NCBI GenBank assembly: GCA_000153445.1
Contig: CH672398.1
Coordinates: forward strand, 9,728 to 73,727
DNA length: 64,000 nt
Origin: a gamma proteobacterium HTCC2207
Lineage (GTDB): Bacteria; Pseudomonadota; Gammaproteobacteria; Pseudomonadales; Porticoccaceae
Direction of reading: 5' to 3'
This document shows positions 1 through 8,013 of this stretch, piece by piece. The notes below the pieces were generated by a model, which made no database searches, had not been told where the DNA came from, and saw only the letters and a list, made by a program, of their open reading frames with translations. The position numbers were made by a program, and so were the translations under genes. Position 1 is the first letter of the stretch; each line of letters opens with the position of its first letter.

Positions 1-179
1 TTATTATTCTGTCTTTATCAGTGATGAATACTACTTGGCCACCTAGTATCAGTCAATAAAAACCATCAAACATGTTTGTTATTTACCTGCGCCATTAGCT
101 GCGGTAACATAAGGCCCAAGTATGACAGCTGCTATTGTTATTCGCTGTCAGGATAATTAATAAATATGGGTATAGGTTT
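1..179. other. Window-edge intergenic region with candidate operator
   Basis: No gene is supported here. The stretch is AT-rich and holds a perfect 12-bp palindrome, CAAACATGTTTG, at 67-78 (listed separately), in a position to control the oxidoreductase that starts at 180. Any gene further left is outside the window. Confidence 0.5.
67..78. promoter_or_regulatory. Palindromic candidate operator, site 1
   Basis: CAAACATGTTTG is a perfect inverted repeat about 100 bp upstream of the first MDR reductase. On the minus strand it reads ACAAACATGTTTGATGG with T-rich flank, and similar strings lie upstream of the E1alpha operon (16451-16470) and of the ferredoxin reductase (18987-19000). Palindromes of this type are typical of TetR- or GntR-family regulators. 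The regulator is not visible in the window, so the assignment is inference from recurrence and position. Confidence 0.45.
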
Positions 180-1196
180 ATGACGCAGATGAACACTCGC
201 GTACTACTGGCACGCAGGCCAGCCGAGCATTTGGTAGCGGCTGATTTTGAGGTAGATACGCAGCCACTGGGCACTATAGAAGAAGGGCAGTTTCTGATTC
301 AGAACACCTATCTGTCGATGGATGCTGGATTTCGCCAGTGGATGAATGAGGGCTCTGGGGATAACTATCTGGCTTCTATGCCGCTGGGTGAGCCGGTCCA
401 AAGCATTATTATGGGCCGCATTATCGAATCGCGTCACAGTGGTTATCCGGTGGGAAGCACGGTGATGGGCAGAACCTCCTGGGAACAATACAGTATTGAT
501 GATGGCACCGACTTTATGGCGATTCTCGATCTGGATCCCGATGTCGAGCCCTATGAATACCTTGCCAGTCTCGGTCCCTCTGGCATGACAGCTTATTTCG
601 GCTTAATGGATATTGGCGCGCCTAAAAGTGGCGATATCTTTGTGATTAATGCTGCTGCTGGTGGCATCGGTTCTCTGGCTGGGCAGATGGCCAAGGCCGA
701 GGGTTGCACCACTGTAGGTATTGCTGGCGGTCCAGCCAAATGTGCTTGGTTAAAAGATACACTCGGCTACGACCATGTGATTGACTATAAATCTGGCGAA
801 TCTCTCGATGATCAACTGCTTGCACTGGCCCCGGAAGGCGCCGACATTATGTTTGATAATGTGGGTGGCCCGATGCTCGGCACTATGCTCGGTCATCTGG
901 CAGAGAATGCGCGAGTGGTTCTCTGTGGCGCGGTCTCTCAATATGAGCGTGAGGGTGGCCATGAAAGTGTTGCCAATATGTGGGAGCTGATCACCAAACG
1001 AGCCAAGGCCGAAGGCTTTATGTTCTCTGACTATGTCGATCGCTATCCAGAAGCCCTCGACTATATTACCGCCATGCTCAAGGCTGATGCGCTGGTTAGT
1101 CCTGTGCATATATCCCAGGGGATTGAATCGTCAGGGCAGGCGTTTATCGATATGTTAGATGGTAATAGCACGGGTAAATGCTTGGTTAAGCTTTAG
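180..1196 (+). CDS. NADP-dependent oxidoreductase, MDR family (PTGR/CurA-like), copy 1
   Basis: This 338-aa zinc-independent medium-chain dehydrogenase/reductase resembles the prostaglandin reductase / CurA / leukotriene B4 dehydrogenase branch, which reduces the C=C bond of alpha,beta-unsaturated carbonyls with NADPH. The N-terminal GroES-like part (about 1-125) is followed by a Rossmann domain whose nucleotide loop AAAGGIGS lies near residue 158. Zinc-binding cysteines of alcohol dehydrogenases are absent. ATG 180 was chosen over an upstream TTG at 135 because family alignment starts around the sequence TRVLLARRP; ATG 189 is also possible. It is the first of three paralogues in the window (also 3787 and 6998). 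The substrate is unknown. Confidence 0.85.
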   Translation: MTQMNTRVLLARRPAEHLVAADFEVDTQPLGTIEEGQFLIQNTYLSMDAGFRQWMNEGSGDNYLASMPLGEPVQSIIMGRIIESRHSGYPVGSTVMGRTSWEQYSIDDGTDFMAILDLDPDVEPYEYLASLGPSGMTAYFGLMDIGAPKSGDIFVINAAAGGIGSLAGQMAKAEGCTTVGIAGGPAKCAWLKDTLGYDHVIDYKSGESLDDQLLALAPEGADIMFDNVGGPMLGTMLGHLAENARVVLCGAVSQYEREGGHESVANMWELITKRAKAEGFMFSDYVDRYPEALDYITAMLKADALVSPVHISQGIESSGQAFIDMLDGNSTGKCLVKL

Positions 1197-1286
1197 ATCG
1201 TAAACGAAAGGCTTTGAAAAATAGTGTTTAGGGCTCTGGAATTGAGAGCTCTACAGCAAGAGCAGTTCCCCCCGATATCTTGCTGG

Positions 1287-1325
1287 CGCCAAAACCCTTC
1301 GTACTCTGTGCGGAGGGTTTTGGCG
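1287..1325. terminator. Strong hairpin after the first MDR gene
   Basis: Arms CGCCAAAACCCTTCG and CGGAGGGTTTTGGCG form a 15-bp stem with one mismatch around a 9-nt loop. No T-run follows directly, so intrinsic termination is plausible but not certain. It separates the MDR gene from the downstream hydrolase and may instead stabilise mRNA ends. Confidence 0.5.
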
Positions 1326-1394
1326 TAGTGGTAATCAAAATTCTTTTAAGTGCTTTTAATAAAAATAAAAATAAAAAAACGCAAGGATAAAACC

Positions 1395-2327
1395 ATGCCA
1401 TTAGAATCTGCTACTGCCGCCATTTTGGCCCATATAGCCGCAGAAGCTGGCCCCGAGTTATACGATATGGCGGTCACCGAAAGTCGTGAAATGTATCGAG
1501 AGATGCAGCCTGATTTACCTGAAATTGTGGTGTATAGCGTCGCAGATACAACCATCGAGGGGCCAGCTGGCCCTATTCCAGTGCGTATTTACCGACCCAG
1601 TGCTGCACCTGCCCCAGTGCATGTGCATTTTCACGGTGGTGGTTGGGTGATTGGTGATCTGGACACCCATGATCGCGACTGTCGTGAAATTTGTGCGGGC
1701 GCAGATTGCATAGTGGTGGCTGTGGATTATCGCCTGGCGCCGGAACATATTTTCCCCGCTGCACCAGAGGACTGTTACGCGGCTCTCTGTTGGGCCACGG
1801 CAAATAAAGGTCTGTTGGGCGGGCTGCCCGGCCCGGTCAGTGTGGGTGGCGATTCTGCCGGTGGCAATCTGGCCGCCGCAGTTGCATTGATGGCCCGTGA
1901 TCGCAACGGGCCCGCTATAGCAATGCAGCTGCTTATTTATCCGGTGATCGATGCAACAATGGAAAGTGAATCCTACCGCGATAATGCCGATGGCTATCTG
2001 CTGTCGAGAACCATGATGGCCTGGTTTTGGGATCTCTACTGCCCGGATGTCGATCTGCGAGCTGACCCCCTAGCCAGTCCCATAACCGCAGAGGATCTAT
2101 CGACACTGCCACCGGCTCTGATGATGACCGCAGAGTTTGATCCCCTGCGGGATGAGGGTGAAGCCTACGCTCAGCGCTTAAAAGCTGCCGGTGTGGAAGT
2201 GGAAGTGCGGCGCTTTGATGGTTTGGTGCATGGCTTCTTTTCCCAGGCGGGGATTATCGAAGCAGCCCGAGAGGGCGTTGATCTTGCCGTGAAGGCACTG
2301 CGCAAGGCGCACAATAGGGCTAGCTAG
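1395..2327 (+). CDS. Alpha/beta hydrolase, HSL-like esterase/lipase family
   Basis: This 310-aa protein belongs to the hormone-sensitive-lipase-like (bacterial family IV) esterases. The oxyanion-hole motif HGGGW is at residues 80-84. The nucleophile is Ser154 in GDSAGG. The likely acid is Asp249 in EFDPL and the likely catalytic histidine is His279 in VHGFF. It should hydrolyse short acyl esters or lactones in the cytoplasm, as no signal peptide is present. ATG 1395 is preceded by AAGGATAA; an upstream in-frame start would add only a lysine-rich tail. The 3' end overlaps the convergent SnoaL-like gene by 8 bp. A role in opening an ester or lactone intermediate of the local catabolic pathway is inference. 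Confidence 0.9.
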   Translation: MPLESATAAILAHIAAEAGPELYDMAVTESREMYREMQPDLPEIVVYSVADTTIEGPAGPIPVRIYRPSAAPAPVHVHFHGGGWVIGDLDTHDRDCREICAGADCIVVAVDYRLAPEHIFPAAPEDCYAALCWATANKGLLGGLPGPVSVGGDSAGGNLAAAVALMARDRNGPAIAMQLLIYPVIDATMESESYRDNADGYLLSRTMMAWFWDLYCPDVDLRADPLASPITAEDLSTLPPALMMTAEFDPLRDEGEAYAQRLKAAGVEVEVRRFDGLVHGFFSQAGIIEAAREGVDLAVKALRKAHNRAS

Positions 2328-2775
2328 GCATTAGCGGCTGTCCTCGCAGAGAGGATATTTTCCAGCTGTCATTAATGCGAGCAAACTCGAGATGGTACTG
2401 CACATAAAACAGTACCGATTCGCTTCCTTTAGATTCAGGTGCAGATGCAGCCGCCGCAGGAACACCCATGCCTATAACGTGGGTTCGCGCCGCAGCGGTG
2501 TCTTGATCCAGAGAATCAATTTTAAAATTGGTCGCGTAATGGGCGCTGTGACTCATGCTGGCAAAGGCGCCGGCAAACAATTCCCGCAATGCCGCCATGC
2601 CCTCAAAGATCTGATATTCCAACGCCGTCATATCGAACACCGCATCTTCGGTGAAGTGGCTGAGCAGCTGTTCTAGATCTGCTGCATCATCCAGTGCAAT
2701 CAGATAGCTGCTAACCCGTTCCTGCAGCGCCTGACGATCTTCGAGAGTCTGAATACGTTGCTCTAAGCTTTTCAT
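2320..2775 (-). CDS. SnoaL-like / NTF2-like domain protein
   Basis: This 151-aa protein begins with a short coiled-coil-like stretch (LEQRIQTLEDRQAL) and continues as a single NTF2-fold domain of the SnoaL-like type (EDAVFDM, FEGMAALRELF, ATNFKIDSL). Such domains serve as small isomerases, dehydratases or cyclases, or as ligand-binding folds; the catalytic role cannot be read here. The ORF extends upstream through the neighbouring monooxygenase gene in another frame, but ATG 2775 gives the domain-consistent start. It is the last gene of a three-gene minus-strand unit (3598-2320). Confidence 0.75.
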   Translation of the reverse strand: MKSLEQRIQTLEDRQALQERVSSYLIALDDAADLEQLLSHFTEDAVFDMTALEYQIFEGMAALRELFAGAFASMSHSAHYATNFKIDSLDQDTAAARTHVIGMGVPAAAASAPESKGSESVLFYVQYHLEFARINDSWKISSLRGQPLMPS

Positions 2776-2830
2776 AGTGGACGCTTTTTCAATAAGTCTT
2801 TTTATATTAGAGATTCTTTTTAAATAAGTC

Positions 2831-3175
2831 TCAGCCGGTAAAGAAATCGGCCCGCGGTGTGCCAGTCTCGTCGTAGACTGGCTCGGCATGATCGATACGG
2901 TACTTAAGAATATCCGTGTCATGAATCTCATACTGATAGAGCAGGGCCAGCATATCAGTGTAATAAGCGCTGCTGAGATGAGCGGCAAGATGCTCGCTGG
3001 ACTCCCAGTTTTCATGGACATAGATGCGCCCGGGCACCGCTGGGTCAAGACTCCAGACATAGTGACGACAGCCTTTTTGAGTGCGGGTATCAATCATTAG
3101 TTGCGCGGTTTCACGCAACACTTTTACCGCATCATCGGGATTGAAGTTAACAGTGCCATTAATTAGAACAGTCAT
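2831..3175 (-). CDS. Antibiotic biosynthesis monooxygenase (ABM) domain protein
   Basis: This 114-aa protein has the ferredoxin-like dimeric alpha-beta barrel pattern of the ABM / quinol monooxygenase family. A beta strand with TVNFNPDDAVKV is followed by a helix, then CRHYVWSLDP and IYVHENWES, the family's usual central signature. Family members oxidise quinols or anthrones without cofactors, or act as small regulators. It lies between two SnoaL-like genes with short gaps (55 and 9 bp), so all three are probably one transcript. A joint role on a cyclic or polyketide-like intermediate is inference. Confidence 0.8.
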   Translation of the reverse strand: MTVLINGTVNFNPDDAVKVLRETAQLMIDTRTQKGCRHYVWSLDPAVPGRIYVHENWESSEHLAAHLSSAYYTDMLALLYQYEIHDTDILKYRIDHAEPVYDETGTPRADFFTG

Positions 3176-3184
3176 AGGACGTCC

Positions 3185-3598
3185 TTATTCACCGTAGAGT
3201 GAGTTGAAAATACGCTCAATAAATAACCACTCGCCATCGACCTTGATTAACTTGTCATCGTACTGGCCGCGGGGTCGAATCTCGGTGCCATCGAGAGTGA
3301 TACCCACCTCAGTGGTATAGGCTCGTGCTGTGGCAGTGTCGCCATCCACCTGAATATCGCCCACTGAAATAGACATAAAGATAAACGGGAACATTGCCAT
3401 CCCGGCATTCCAGGCAGCGACAATATTTTCTTTGCCAGCAACATTTTCCATCCCGGGGATAACCGGCAGTTTCCAACTAGAGCCCTCGGCCCAGGTGGAA
3501 CCCCAGAGTTCAGCATCGCGCTGGTTTACGGCATCGGCGTAGATATCCATCAGCTCACGGATGGCGAGACGGTCTTCGATCGGTCCTGAAAAAGCCAT
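3185..3598 (-). CDS. SnoaL-like / NTF2-like domain protein
   Basis: This 137-aa single-domain protein of the SnoaL_4 type starts with IEDRLAIRELMDIYADAVNQRD, then has WGSTWAEGSSWKL and a C-terminal RGQYDDKLIKVDGEWLF strand pair, all characteristic of the NTF2-like superfamily. The family includes isomerases, dehydratases and the beta-subunit fold of aromatic-ring hydroxylases. The catalytic alpha subunit of this region (8403-9785) has no separate beta subunit beside it, but this protein is not obviously one. First gene of the minus-strand trio, divergent from the MDR gene at 3787. Confidence 0.75.
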   Translation of the reverse strand: MAFSGPIEDRLAIRELMDIYADAVNQRDAELWGSTWAEGSSWKLPVIPGMENVAGKENIVAAWNAGMAMFPFIFMSISVGDIQVDGDTATARAYTTEVGITLDGTEIRPRGQYDDKLIKVDGEWLFIERIFNSLYGE

Positions 3599-3786
3599 AA
3601 TATTACCCCTTAAAATTGTTATTGTTTGATTGCAAAGACTATACAGTAGAGCATGTCAAAAAAACAATCTCAGTTGATTTTTTATTGTTAAAGGGGTACC
3701 TTGAGCTGTAGCTTAAACCTTTGCTGTCGGCTGCTATAAAGAGCAATATCGACAGCCCACTTATTAGAATAAAAACGGGAACTAGC
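3599..3786. promoter_or_regulatory. Divergent promoter region with possible operator
   Basis: This 188-bp AT-rich gap separates the SnoaL/ABM/SnoaL unit from the second MDR gene and must hold both promoters. At 3659-3684 the string AAAAACAATCTCAGTTGATT resembles the candidate operators at 67, 16451 and 18987 in its flanking A and T runs and partial ACAA...GAT core, but the match is weaker. Confidence 0.4.
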
Positions 3787-4797
3787 ATGTCTATCAACTA
3801 CAAACAGTACTACCTCCACCAGCGCCCAGTGGGTGATACGACCGACAGTGATGTTAGAGTCCGCACAGTTGAAGTTGATGGCTTAGCCGATGGCCAGTTG
3901 CTGATTAAAAATGAGTATTTCTCGCTTGATCCAGCGATTCGTGGCTGGATGAGTGATGAGCCCAGCTATATGCCACCGATTGACCTAGGGGATGTGATTC
4001 GCAGCTCTACCGTAGGCACCATTGTTGAGAGCAAGCACCCGGATTTCGCCGCAGGCGAAGTGGTCTACGGGCTTAATGGCTGGGAAGAATACAGTGTCTC
4101 CGACGGCTACTTTTTGACCAAGGTGCCAGAGGACAATCAATTCCCACTGCACTACTATTTAAGCGCCTTTGGTGCTGTTGGCCTGACAGCTTATTTCGGT
4201 ATTACCGATGCCGCCAAGTTAAAGCCGGGTGATACCTTGCTGATGAGTGCTGCCGCCGGAGCGGTTGGTTCACTGGGCGGCCAGTTGGCAAAAAATATGG
4301 GCTGTCGAGTTGTTGGCCTAGCCGGCTCAGACGAGAAATGTCAGTGGCTCACCGATGACCTAGGCTTTGATGCCGTGATCAACTACAAAACCGAACAGGG
4401 CAACCTCAATGCCGCCATAGCCGCAGCCTGCCCCGAAGGTGTAGATGTGTACTTTGATAATGTTGGTGGCGAAATCCTCGATGCGGCCCTGTTAAATATC
4501 AATAGCAATGCCCGGATTGTCTTCTGTGGTTCCATCTCCAGTTACAACGCCTCAGAGCCAGTTCCCGGCCCCTATAACTGGTGGCAGATACTGGCCAAGA
4601 GCGCCACGGTTCAAGGCTTCCTGATCAGCAACTATTTCCCCCAGTTTGAAGCCGGTGCCGCCGCCATTGCCGAATTGCTTACCGACGATAAGCTGCAGTT
4701 TAAGTATGAGATTGTCGATGGTTTTGATAACACCCTAACCGCATTTCACAAACTCTTTGATGGCAGTAATAAAGGTAAGTTGATGCTCAAGGTTTAA
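3787..4797 (+). CDS. NADP-dependent oxidoreductase, MDR family (PTGR/CurA-like), copy 2
   Basis: This 336-aa paralogue of the gene at 180 shows the same layout: an N-terminal substrate domain with EYFSLDPAIRGWMSDEPSY, then a Rossmann domain with the loop AAAGAVGSLGGQLAK and the signature VDVYFDNVGGE. It lacks the structural zinc motif and is expected to reduce conjugated C=C bonds with NADPH. The start at ATG 3787 (GGGAACTAGC just upstream) fits the family better than the longer reading from 3721. It is followed by an SDR in the same direction, with a 15-bp tandem repeat between them that begins at its own stop codon. Confidence 0.87.
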   Translation: MSINYKQYYLHQRPVGDTTDSDVRVRTVEVDGLADGQLLIKNEYFSLDPAIRGWMSDEPSYMPPIDLGDVIRSSTVGTIVESKHPDFAAGEVVYGLNGWEEYSVSDGYFLTKVPEDNQFPLHYYLSAFGAVGLTAYFGITDAAKLKPGDTLLMSAAAGAVGSLGGQLAKNMGCRVVGLAGSDEKCQWLTDDLGFDAVINYKTEQGNLNAAIAAACPEGVDVYFDNVGGEILDAALLNINSNARIVFCGSISSYNASEPVPGPYNWWQILAKSATVQGFLISNYFPQFEAGAAAIAELLTDDKLQFKYEIVDGFDNTLTAFHKLFDGSNKGKLMLKV

Positions 4798-4848
4798 GTT
4801 AAAGAGGTTTAAGTTAAAGAGGTTTAAGTTAAAAAGTTTATATTTAAA
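4789..4848 (+). repeat. 15-bp tandem repeat extending from a stop codon
   Basis: The end of the MDR gene (AAGGTTTAAGTTAA, containing its TAA) is followed by two further near-identical 15-mers, AGAGGTTTAAGTTAA, and a degenerate fourth copy. The unit starts in coding sequence, so the array looks like slippage duplication of the gene's 3' end. It fills the 62-bp gap to the SDR gene. Confidence 0.85.
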
Positions 4849-4859
4849 GGTGCAGGGCC

Positions 4860-5639
4860 ATGTCACAAACAAAACTAGCAGGTAAACGCGCCATAGTTAC
4901 AGGTGGCGCCACCGGTATTGGCTATGGCATTGCCAAACGCTTTCTCGCCGAGGGCGCCGCTGTGATTATTACCGATATAGATGCCGAGGGCGGTGCCAGC
5001 GCCGCCCAAAGACTGGGTGATAACTGCCAATTTGTACACCACGACGTCTCCCTAGCCAGCCAGTGGGATGGCGTGTTTTACTTCGCTGAAAAACACTTTA
5101 GCGGCCTCGATATTATGGTCAATGTGGCCGGCGTCACCCTAATGGGCACCATTGAAGAACTGGATCTAGAGACCTGGGATAAAACCATGGCCATCAACCT
5201 GCGCAGCTGTTTCCTCGGCTGTCAGGGCGCAATCAAATTAATGAAGAGCAACTCAGCGGAAAGCCACGGCGGCTCCATTATCAATATGGCCTCCGTTTCT
5301 GCCGTAAAAGCCAAACCGGAACTGGTGGCCTATAACGCCTCAAAAGCTGGTGTCGATATGATGACCAAATCGGTCGCCCTCCATTGCGCCGTGAGCGGTT
5401 ATGGCATCAATGTGAATTCCATTAACCCCGGTGTAATTGAAACCGATATGCTCAAGAAAGTAATGAGTCAGGTAGAAGATGGCGACGCACTGATGGACAG
5501 TTATAGAGCATTGCATCCCATTGGACGAATCGGCCAGCCGGAAGATGTGGCCGCCATGGCCGTCTATCTGGCCAGTGATGACGCCTCCTTTGTGACAGGC
5601 TCGGCTTTTACTGTTGATGGTGCACTTTCTCTTAATTGA
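4860..5639 (+). CDS. Short-chain dehydrogenase/reductase (FabG-like)
   Basis: This 259-aa classical SDR has the cofactor motif TGGATGIG at residues 14-21, the structural NVAG motif at 88-91, and a catalytic triad of Ser145, Tyr158 and Lys162 (YNASK). The C-terminal signature DDASFVTGSAFTVDGAL is standard. Asp39 after the second strand (ITDID) suggests a preference for NAD(H) over NADP(H). It should interconvert a hydroxyl and a keto group, perhaps on a cyclic alcohol or hydroxyacyl-CoA of the local pathway; the substrate is unknown. Its stop lies 14 bp before the next gene's start, so the two are probably cotranscribed. Confidence 0.9.
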   Translation: MSQTKLAGKRAIVTGGATGIGYGIAKRFLAEGAAVIITDIDAEGGASAAQRLGDNCQFVHHDVSLASQWDGVFYFAEKHFSGLDIMVNVAGVTLMGTIEELDLETWDKTMAINLRSCFLGCQGAIKLMKSNSAESHGGSIINMASVSAVKAKPELVAYNASKAGVDMMTKSVALHCAVSGYGINVNSINPGVIETDMLKKVMSQVEDGDALMDSYRALHPIGRIGQPEDVAAMAVYLASDDASFVTGSAFTVDGALSLN

Positions 5640-5653
5640 ATGAGGAACAACCC

Positions 5654-6067
5654 ATGAATGAAGAAACACGGCAGGGCGGTTGTCTCTGTGGTCAGGTGCG
5701 TTACAGAGTGCCAGCCAAACCAGTAGAAACCGTCGTCTGTCACTGCCGCAACTGCCAAAAGCAGGCCGGTTCCGCGTTCTCCGTGGTGGCGTTTTTTCCT
5801 CGGGATAGTTTGCAGTTAGAAGGCGAGTTACAGACCTTTGAAGATAAAGGCACCAGCGGCCAAACCGTCTTTCGGCGCTTCTGCGGCAACTGTGGTTCAC
5901 CGGTAATTACGGATACAGAGCATGCGCCGGAGATGGGGCTGATCTTTATTAAGGCCGGGACATTGGATGAGGTGGATGATTTGGTGCCGTCGGTGCATGT
6001 CTGGACCGAGCGCAAGCATTGCTGGCTGACCTTGGCAGAGGATCAGGTGCAGTTGGAGCGGGAGTAG
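5654..6067 (+). CDS. GFA family protein (CENP-V/GFA domain)
   Basis: This 137-aa zinc protein of the glutathione-dependent formaldehyde-activating (GFA) family carries GGCLCGQVRY near the N-terminus, then CHCRNCQKQAG and FCGNCGSPV, which together supply the cysteines for two zinc ions. The family's namesake condenses formaldehyde with glutathione, but most members have no proven reaction. ATG 5654 is preceded by GAGGAAC at ideal spacing, so the TTG at 5636 is not used. It follows the SDR closely. A role in handling an aldehyde released by demethylation or cleavage is speculation. Confidence 0.88.
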   Translation: MNEETRQGGCLCGQVRYRVPAKPVETVVCHCRNCQKQAGSAFSVVAFFPRDSLQLEGELQTFEDKGTSGQTVFRRFCGNCGSPVITDTEHAPEMGLIFIKAGTLDEVDDLVPSVHVWTERKHCWLTLAEDQVQLERE

Positions 6068-6127
6068 GGGTCGAATTTACTCCCTGTTAGTCAGGCCTAA
6101 ACCCTTAGATCCCAAACAAAAAAAACC

Positions 6128-6196
6128 GTCATCCTGAGCGTAGCCGAAGGATCTCAATCAGTCGGCAGGAGACCCTTCGACTACGCTCAGGGTGAC
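6128..6196. repeat. Palindromic repeat pair (TCATCCTGAGCG type)
   Basis: GTCATCCTGAGCGTAGCCGA and its near-exact inverse (23-bp arms, two mismatches) face each other across a spacer. Each arm has the small ATCCT/AGGAT stem and ends in GGATCTCA or the equivalent. The arm shares its frame TGTCATCC...GGATCTCA with the other repeats in the window, so it appears to be a subfamily of the same dispersed element. Confidence 0.85.
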
Positions 6197-6281
6197 AAGT
6201 AAGAGGCTAAACTGCGACATTCCAAGCCTAAACTGTCTTATCCCACTAGAGCCCCAGCCAGCCTTCTCGCCGAATGCGTAT

Positions 6282-6345
6282 CCTGTCATCTCGACAGACC
6301 CTACACCCTGTCATCTCGACAGAGCGAAGCGACGAGAGATCTCAG
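6282..6345 (+). repeat. Dispersed repeat, tandem unit plus A-type terminus
   Basis: Two units of CCTGTCATCTCGACAGA in tandem lead into AGCGAAGCGACGAGAGATCT. The second half matches the terminus found at 16668-16704, 17215-17245, 19078-19112 and 24119-24152. Non-coding. Confidence 0.8.
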
Positions 6346-6617
6346 AATCCCAAACGTATCTCGAAACAACCAGCCCGCCAAGGCCAACTCTTAAGTTTTC
6401 AAGCGCCAAGACCTTATGTCTCTTGTTAGCACTATGCTGACCCAGAAAAGTTAGAGTCAAACTAAATTCAATATACGCCTGATTTTATACCTATGATCTA
6501 GTAAGAAACCTGACTAAAGCACTTTAGATGACACATTAAAGATCACCCTAAAACCAAAATTCGAGGTCACGTCCAATTCATCTAGAGAGCCAGTAATAAC
6601 TCGATAAGGATAGCGAT

Positions 6618-7001
6618 ATGAACCTAACAATCTCCATACTTTTGATCACTGTCGGTTTAATTAATTTTTTGCCGGTAATAGGGATTATTTCAGCCGAAAA
6701 ATTATCTGCTGCCTATGCAGTAGAGTTGATTGGTAACGATATAGTTATTTTGATGCGCCACCGAGCATTACTATTCGGACTGATCGGTGGGTTTATGCTT
6801 TATTCCGTATGGAAACCTTCTTATCAATCCGTAGCTATGGTGATGGCGGCTATTTCTATGTTGGGTTTTTTGTTTTTTGTCGCAGCTGCCGATCATTACA
6901 ATGCATCTATAACCAAAATTGCCATTATCGATTTGATTGGCCTAGCAGGTCTCGCGATAGCAGCAGGTCTCAAATATCTCAGTCGAAATAGTCTCTTCTA
7001 A
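6618..7001 (+). CDS. Small multi-pass membrane protein, unknown function
   Basis: This 127-aa protein has four predicted membrane helices: about 4-24 (ISILLITVGLINFLPVIGII), 48-66, 72-90 and 102-121. The pattern LMRHRALLFGLIGG before helix two recurs in small gammaproteobacterial membrane proteins, some of which carry misleading enzyme names in databases. I see no catalytic motif. ATG 6618 has GATAAGGATAGCG upstream. It runs convergently into the MDR gene on the other strand, with a 4-bp overlap at the 3' ends. Confidence 0.7.
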   Translation: MNLTISILLITVGLINFLPVIGIISAEKLSAAYAVELIGNDIVILMRHRALLFGLIGGFMLYSVWKPSYQSVAMVMAAISMLGFLFFVAAADHYNASITKIAIIDLIGLAGLAIAAGLKYLSRNSLF

Positions 7002-8011
7002 ATATCCACCCTAACCAACGCCTTCCCCACAGTCCCCCCCGACATCAGCTCACAAAATGCCCGCGGCGTATTATCAAACCCCTCAGTAATATTCTCCAAT
7101 ACCTTAATATCCCCAGAGCGAATCCACCCCTCCAACTCCGCCATAGCCGCTGGCACCTCATCCTGATAAGTCGGCAATAAAAACCCCTGCATTGTCAGCT
7201 GTCGCGAGACCATCTCCCAGAGATTAGTAATCGGGTTAGGGTTATCCGTACGGTTGTAATCCGAGATCATCCCACAGGCCACAATGCGCCCATAAGTCTT
7301 CATCGTCTTAAGCATGGCATTGAGCACCGGCCCGCCGACATTATCAAAATAGATATCCACTCCCTCTGGGGCAATGGCCATCACCGCTTCAGTGACATCT
7401 TCCGTTTTATAGTTAACCGCGGCGTCAAAACCAAACTGTTCAACAATCAATTCGGCCTTATCATCACTGCCAACAATACCAATAACCTTACAGCCAGTCA
7501 GTCTGGCGATCTGCCCCGCCATGCTGCCGGTGGCGCCGGCTGCGGCACTCACAATGACTGTCTGCCCAGCTTGAATTAAACCCACTTCACGAAGGCCGAT
7601 ATAGGCCGTGGCACCTGCTCCACCCAGAGAACCAACATAATAGGAGAGGGGAATACCCGGCTCTGGCTTAAGTTTTTCTAACAGGATCGCTTCGCTGTGA
7701 CAGAGTGAATAGTCTTCCCACTGGTTGAGGGCGTAGACATATTCGCCCTCGGCGAAATCGGGATTTTTAGATTTAATTACCTGTCCAACCGAGGGGCCGC
7801 GGATCACGCCGCCTATGGGGATAGGTTCAAAATAGTTGGCTTTGCCATCGACCCAGCCGCGTATTGCCGGTTCCATTGAGAAGTACATATTGCGCAGTAG
7901 AAATTCTCCTTCGCTGGGCTCTGGCATGGGTCCTTCAGATAGGGCGAAGTTTTCCGGTTGAGCGGCGTCGGTAACATAGGAGGCGAGTACAACTTGGCGG
8001 TTGGTTGGCAT
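6998..8011 (-). CDS. NADP-dependent oxidoreductase, MDR family, copy 3
   Basis: This 337-aa third paralogue has the N-terminal YFSMEPAIRGWVDGKANYFEP, the loop AAAGATGSMAGQIAR and VDIYFDNVGGP. It is a zinc-free MDR of the PTGR/CurA type that should reduce an enoyl or enone with NADPH. It lies 2 bp after the Rieske ferredoxin gene and is the last member of the long minus-strand operon from 16385. That position places an enone-reduction step in the same pathway as the oxygenase. Confidence 0.87.
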   Translation of the reverse strand: MPTNRQVVLASYVTDAAQPENFALSEGPMPEPSEGEFLLRNMYFSMEPAIRGWVDGKANYFEPIPIGGVIRGPSVGQVIKSKNPDFAEGEYVYALNQWEDYSLCHSEAILLEKLKPEPGIPLSYYVGSLGGAGATAYIGLREVGLIQAGQTVIVSAAAGATGSMAGQIARLTGCKVIGIVGSDDKAELIVEQFGFDAAVNYKTEDVTEAVMAIAPEGVDIYFDNVGGPVLNAMLKTMKTYGRIVACGMISDYNRTDNPNPITNLWEMVSRQLTMQGFLLPTYQDEVPAAMAELEGWIRSGDIKVLENITEGFDNTPRAFCELMSGGTVGKALVRVDI

Positions 8012-8013
8012 AA

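Larger units (their letters stand above)
6068..6617. other. 550-bp gene-free region with dispersed repeats
   Basis: No coding gene is supported: the only longer reading frame here runs through repeat sequence. The left half holds two palindromic repeat copies (6128-6196 and 6282-6345). The right half (6346-6617) shows nothing beyond a plausible ribosome-binding site (GATAAGGATAGCG) for the next gene. Confidence 0.7.

Noticed and set aside
5340-5900. 186-aa minus-strand frame
   Set aside because: It lies opposite the well-supported SDR and GFA genes and has no domain pattern.
6192-6440. 82-aa open frame on the plus strand
   Set aside because: It runs through palindromic repeat DNA, has no family signature and no ribosome-binding site.
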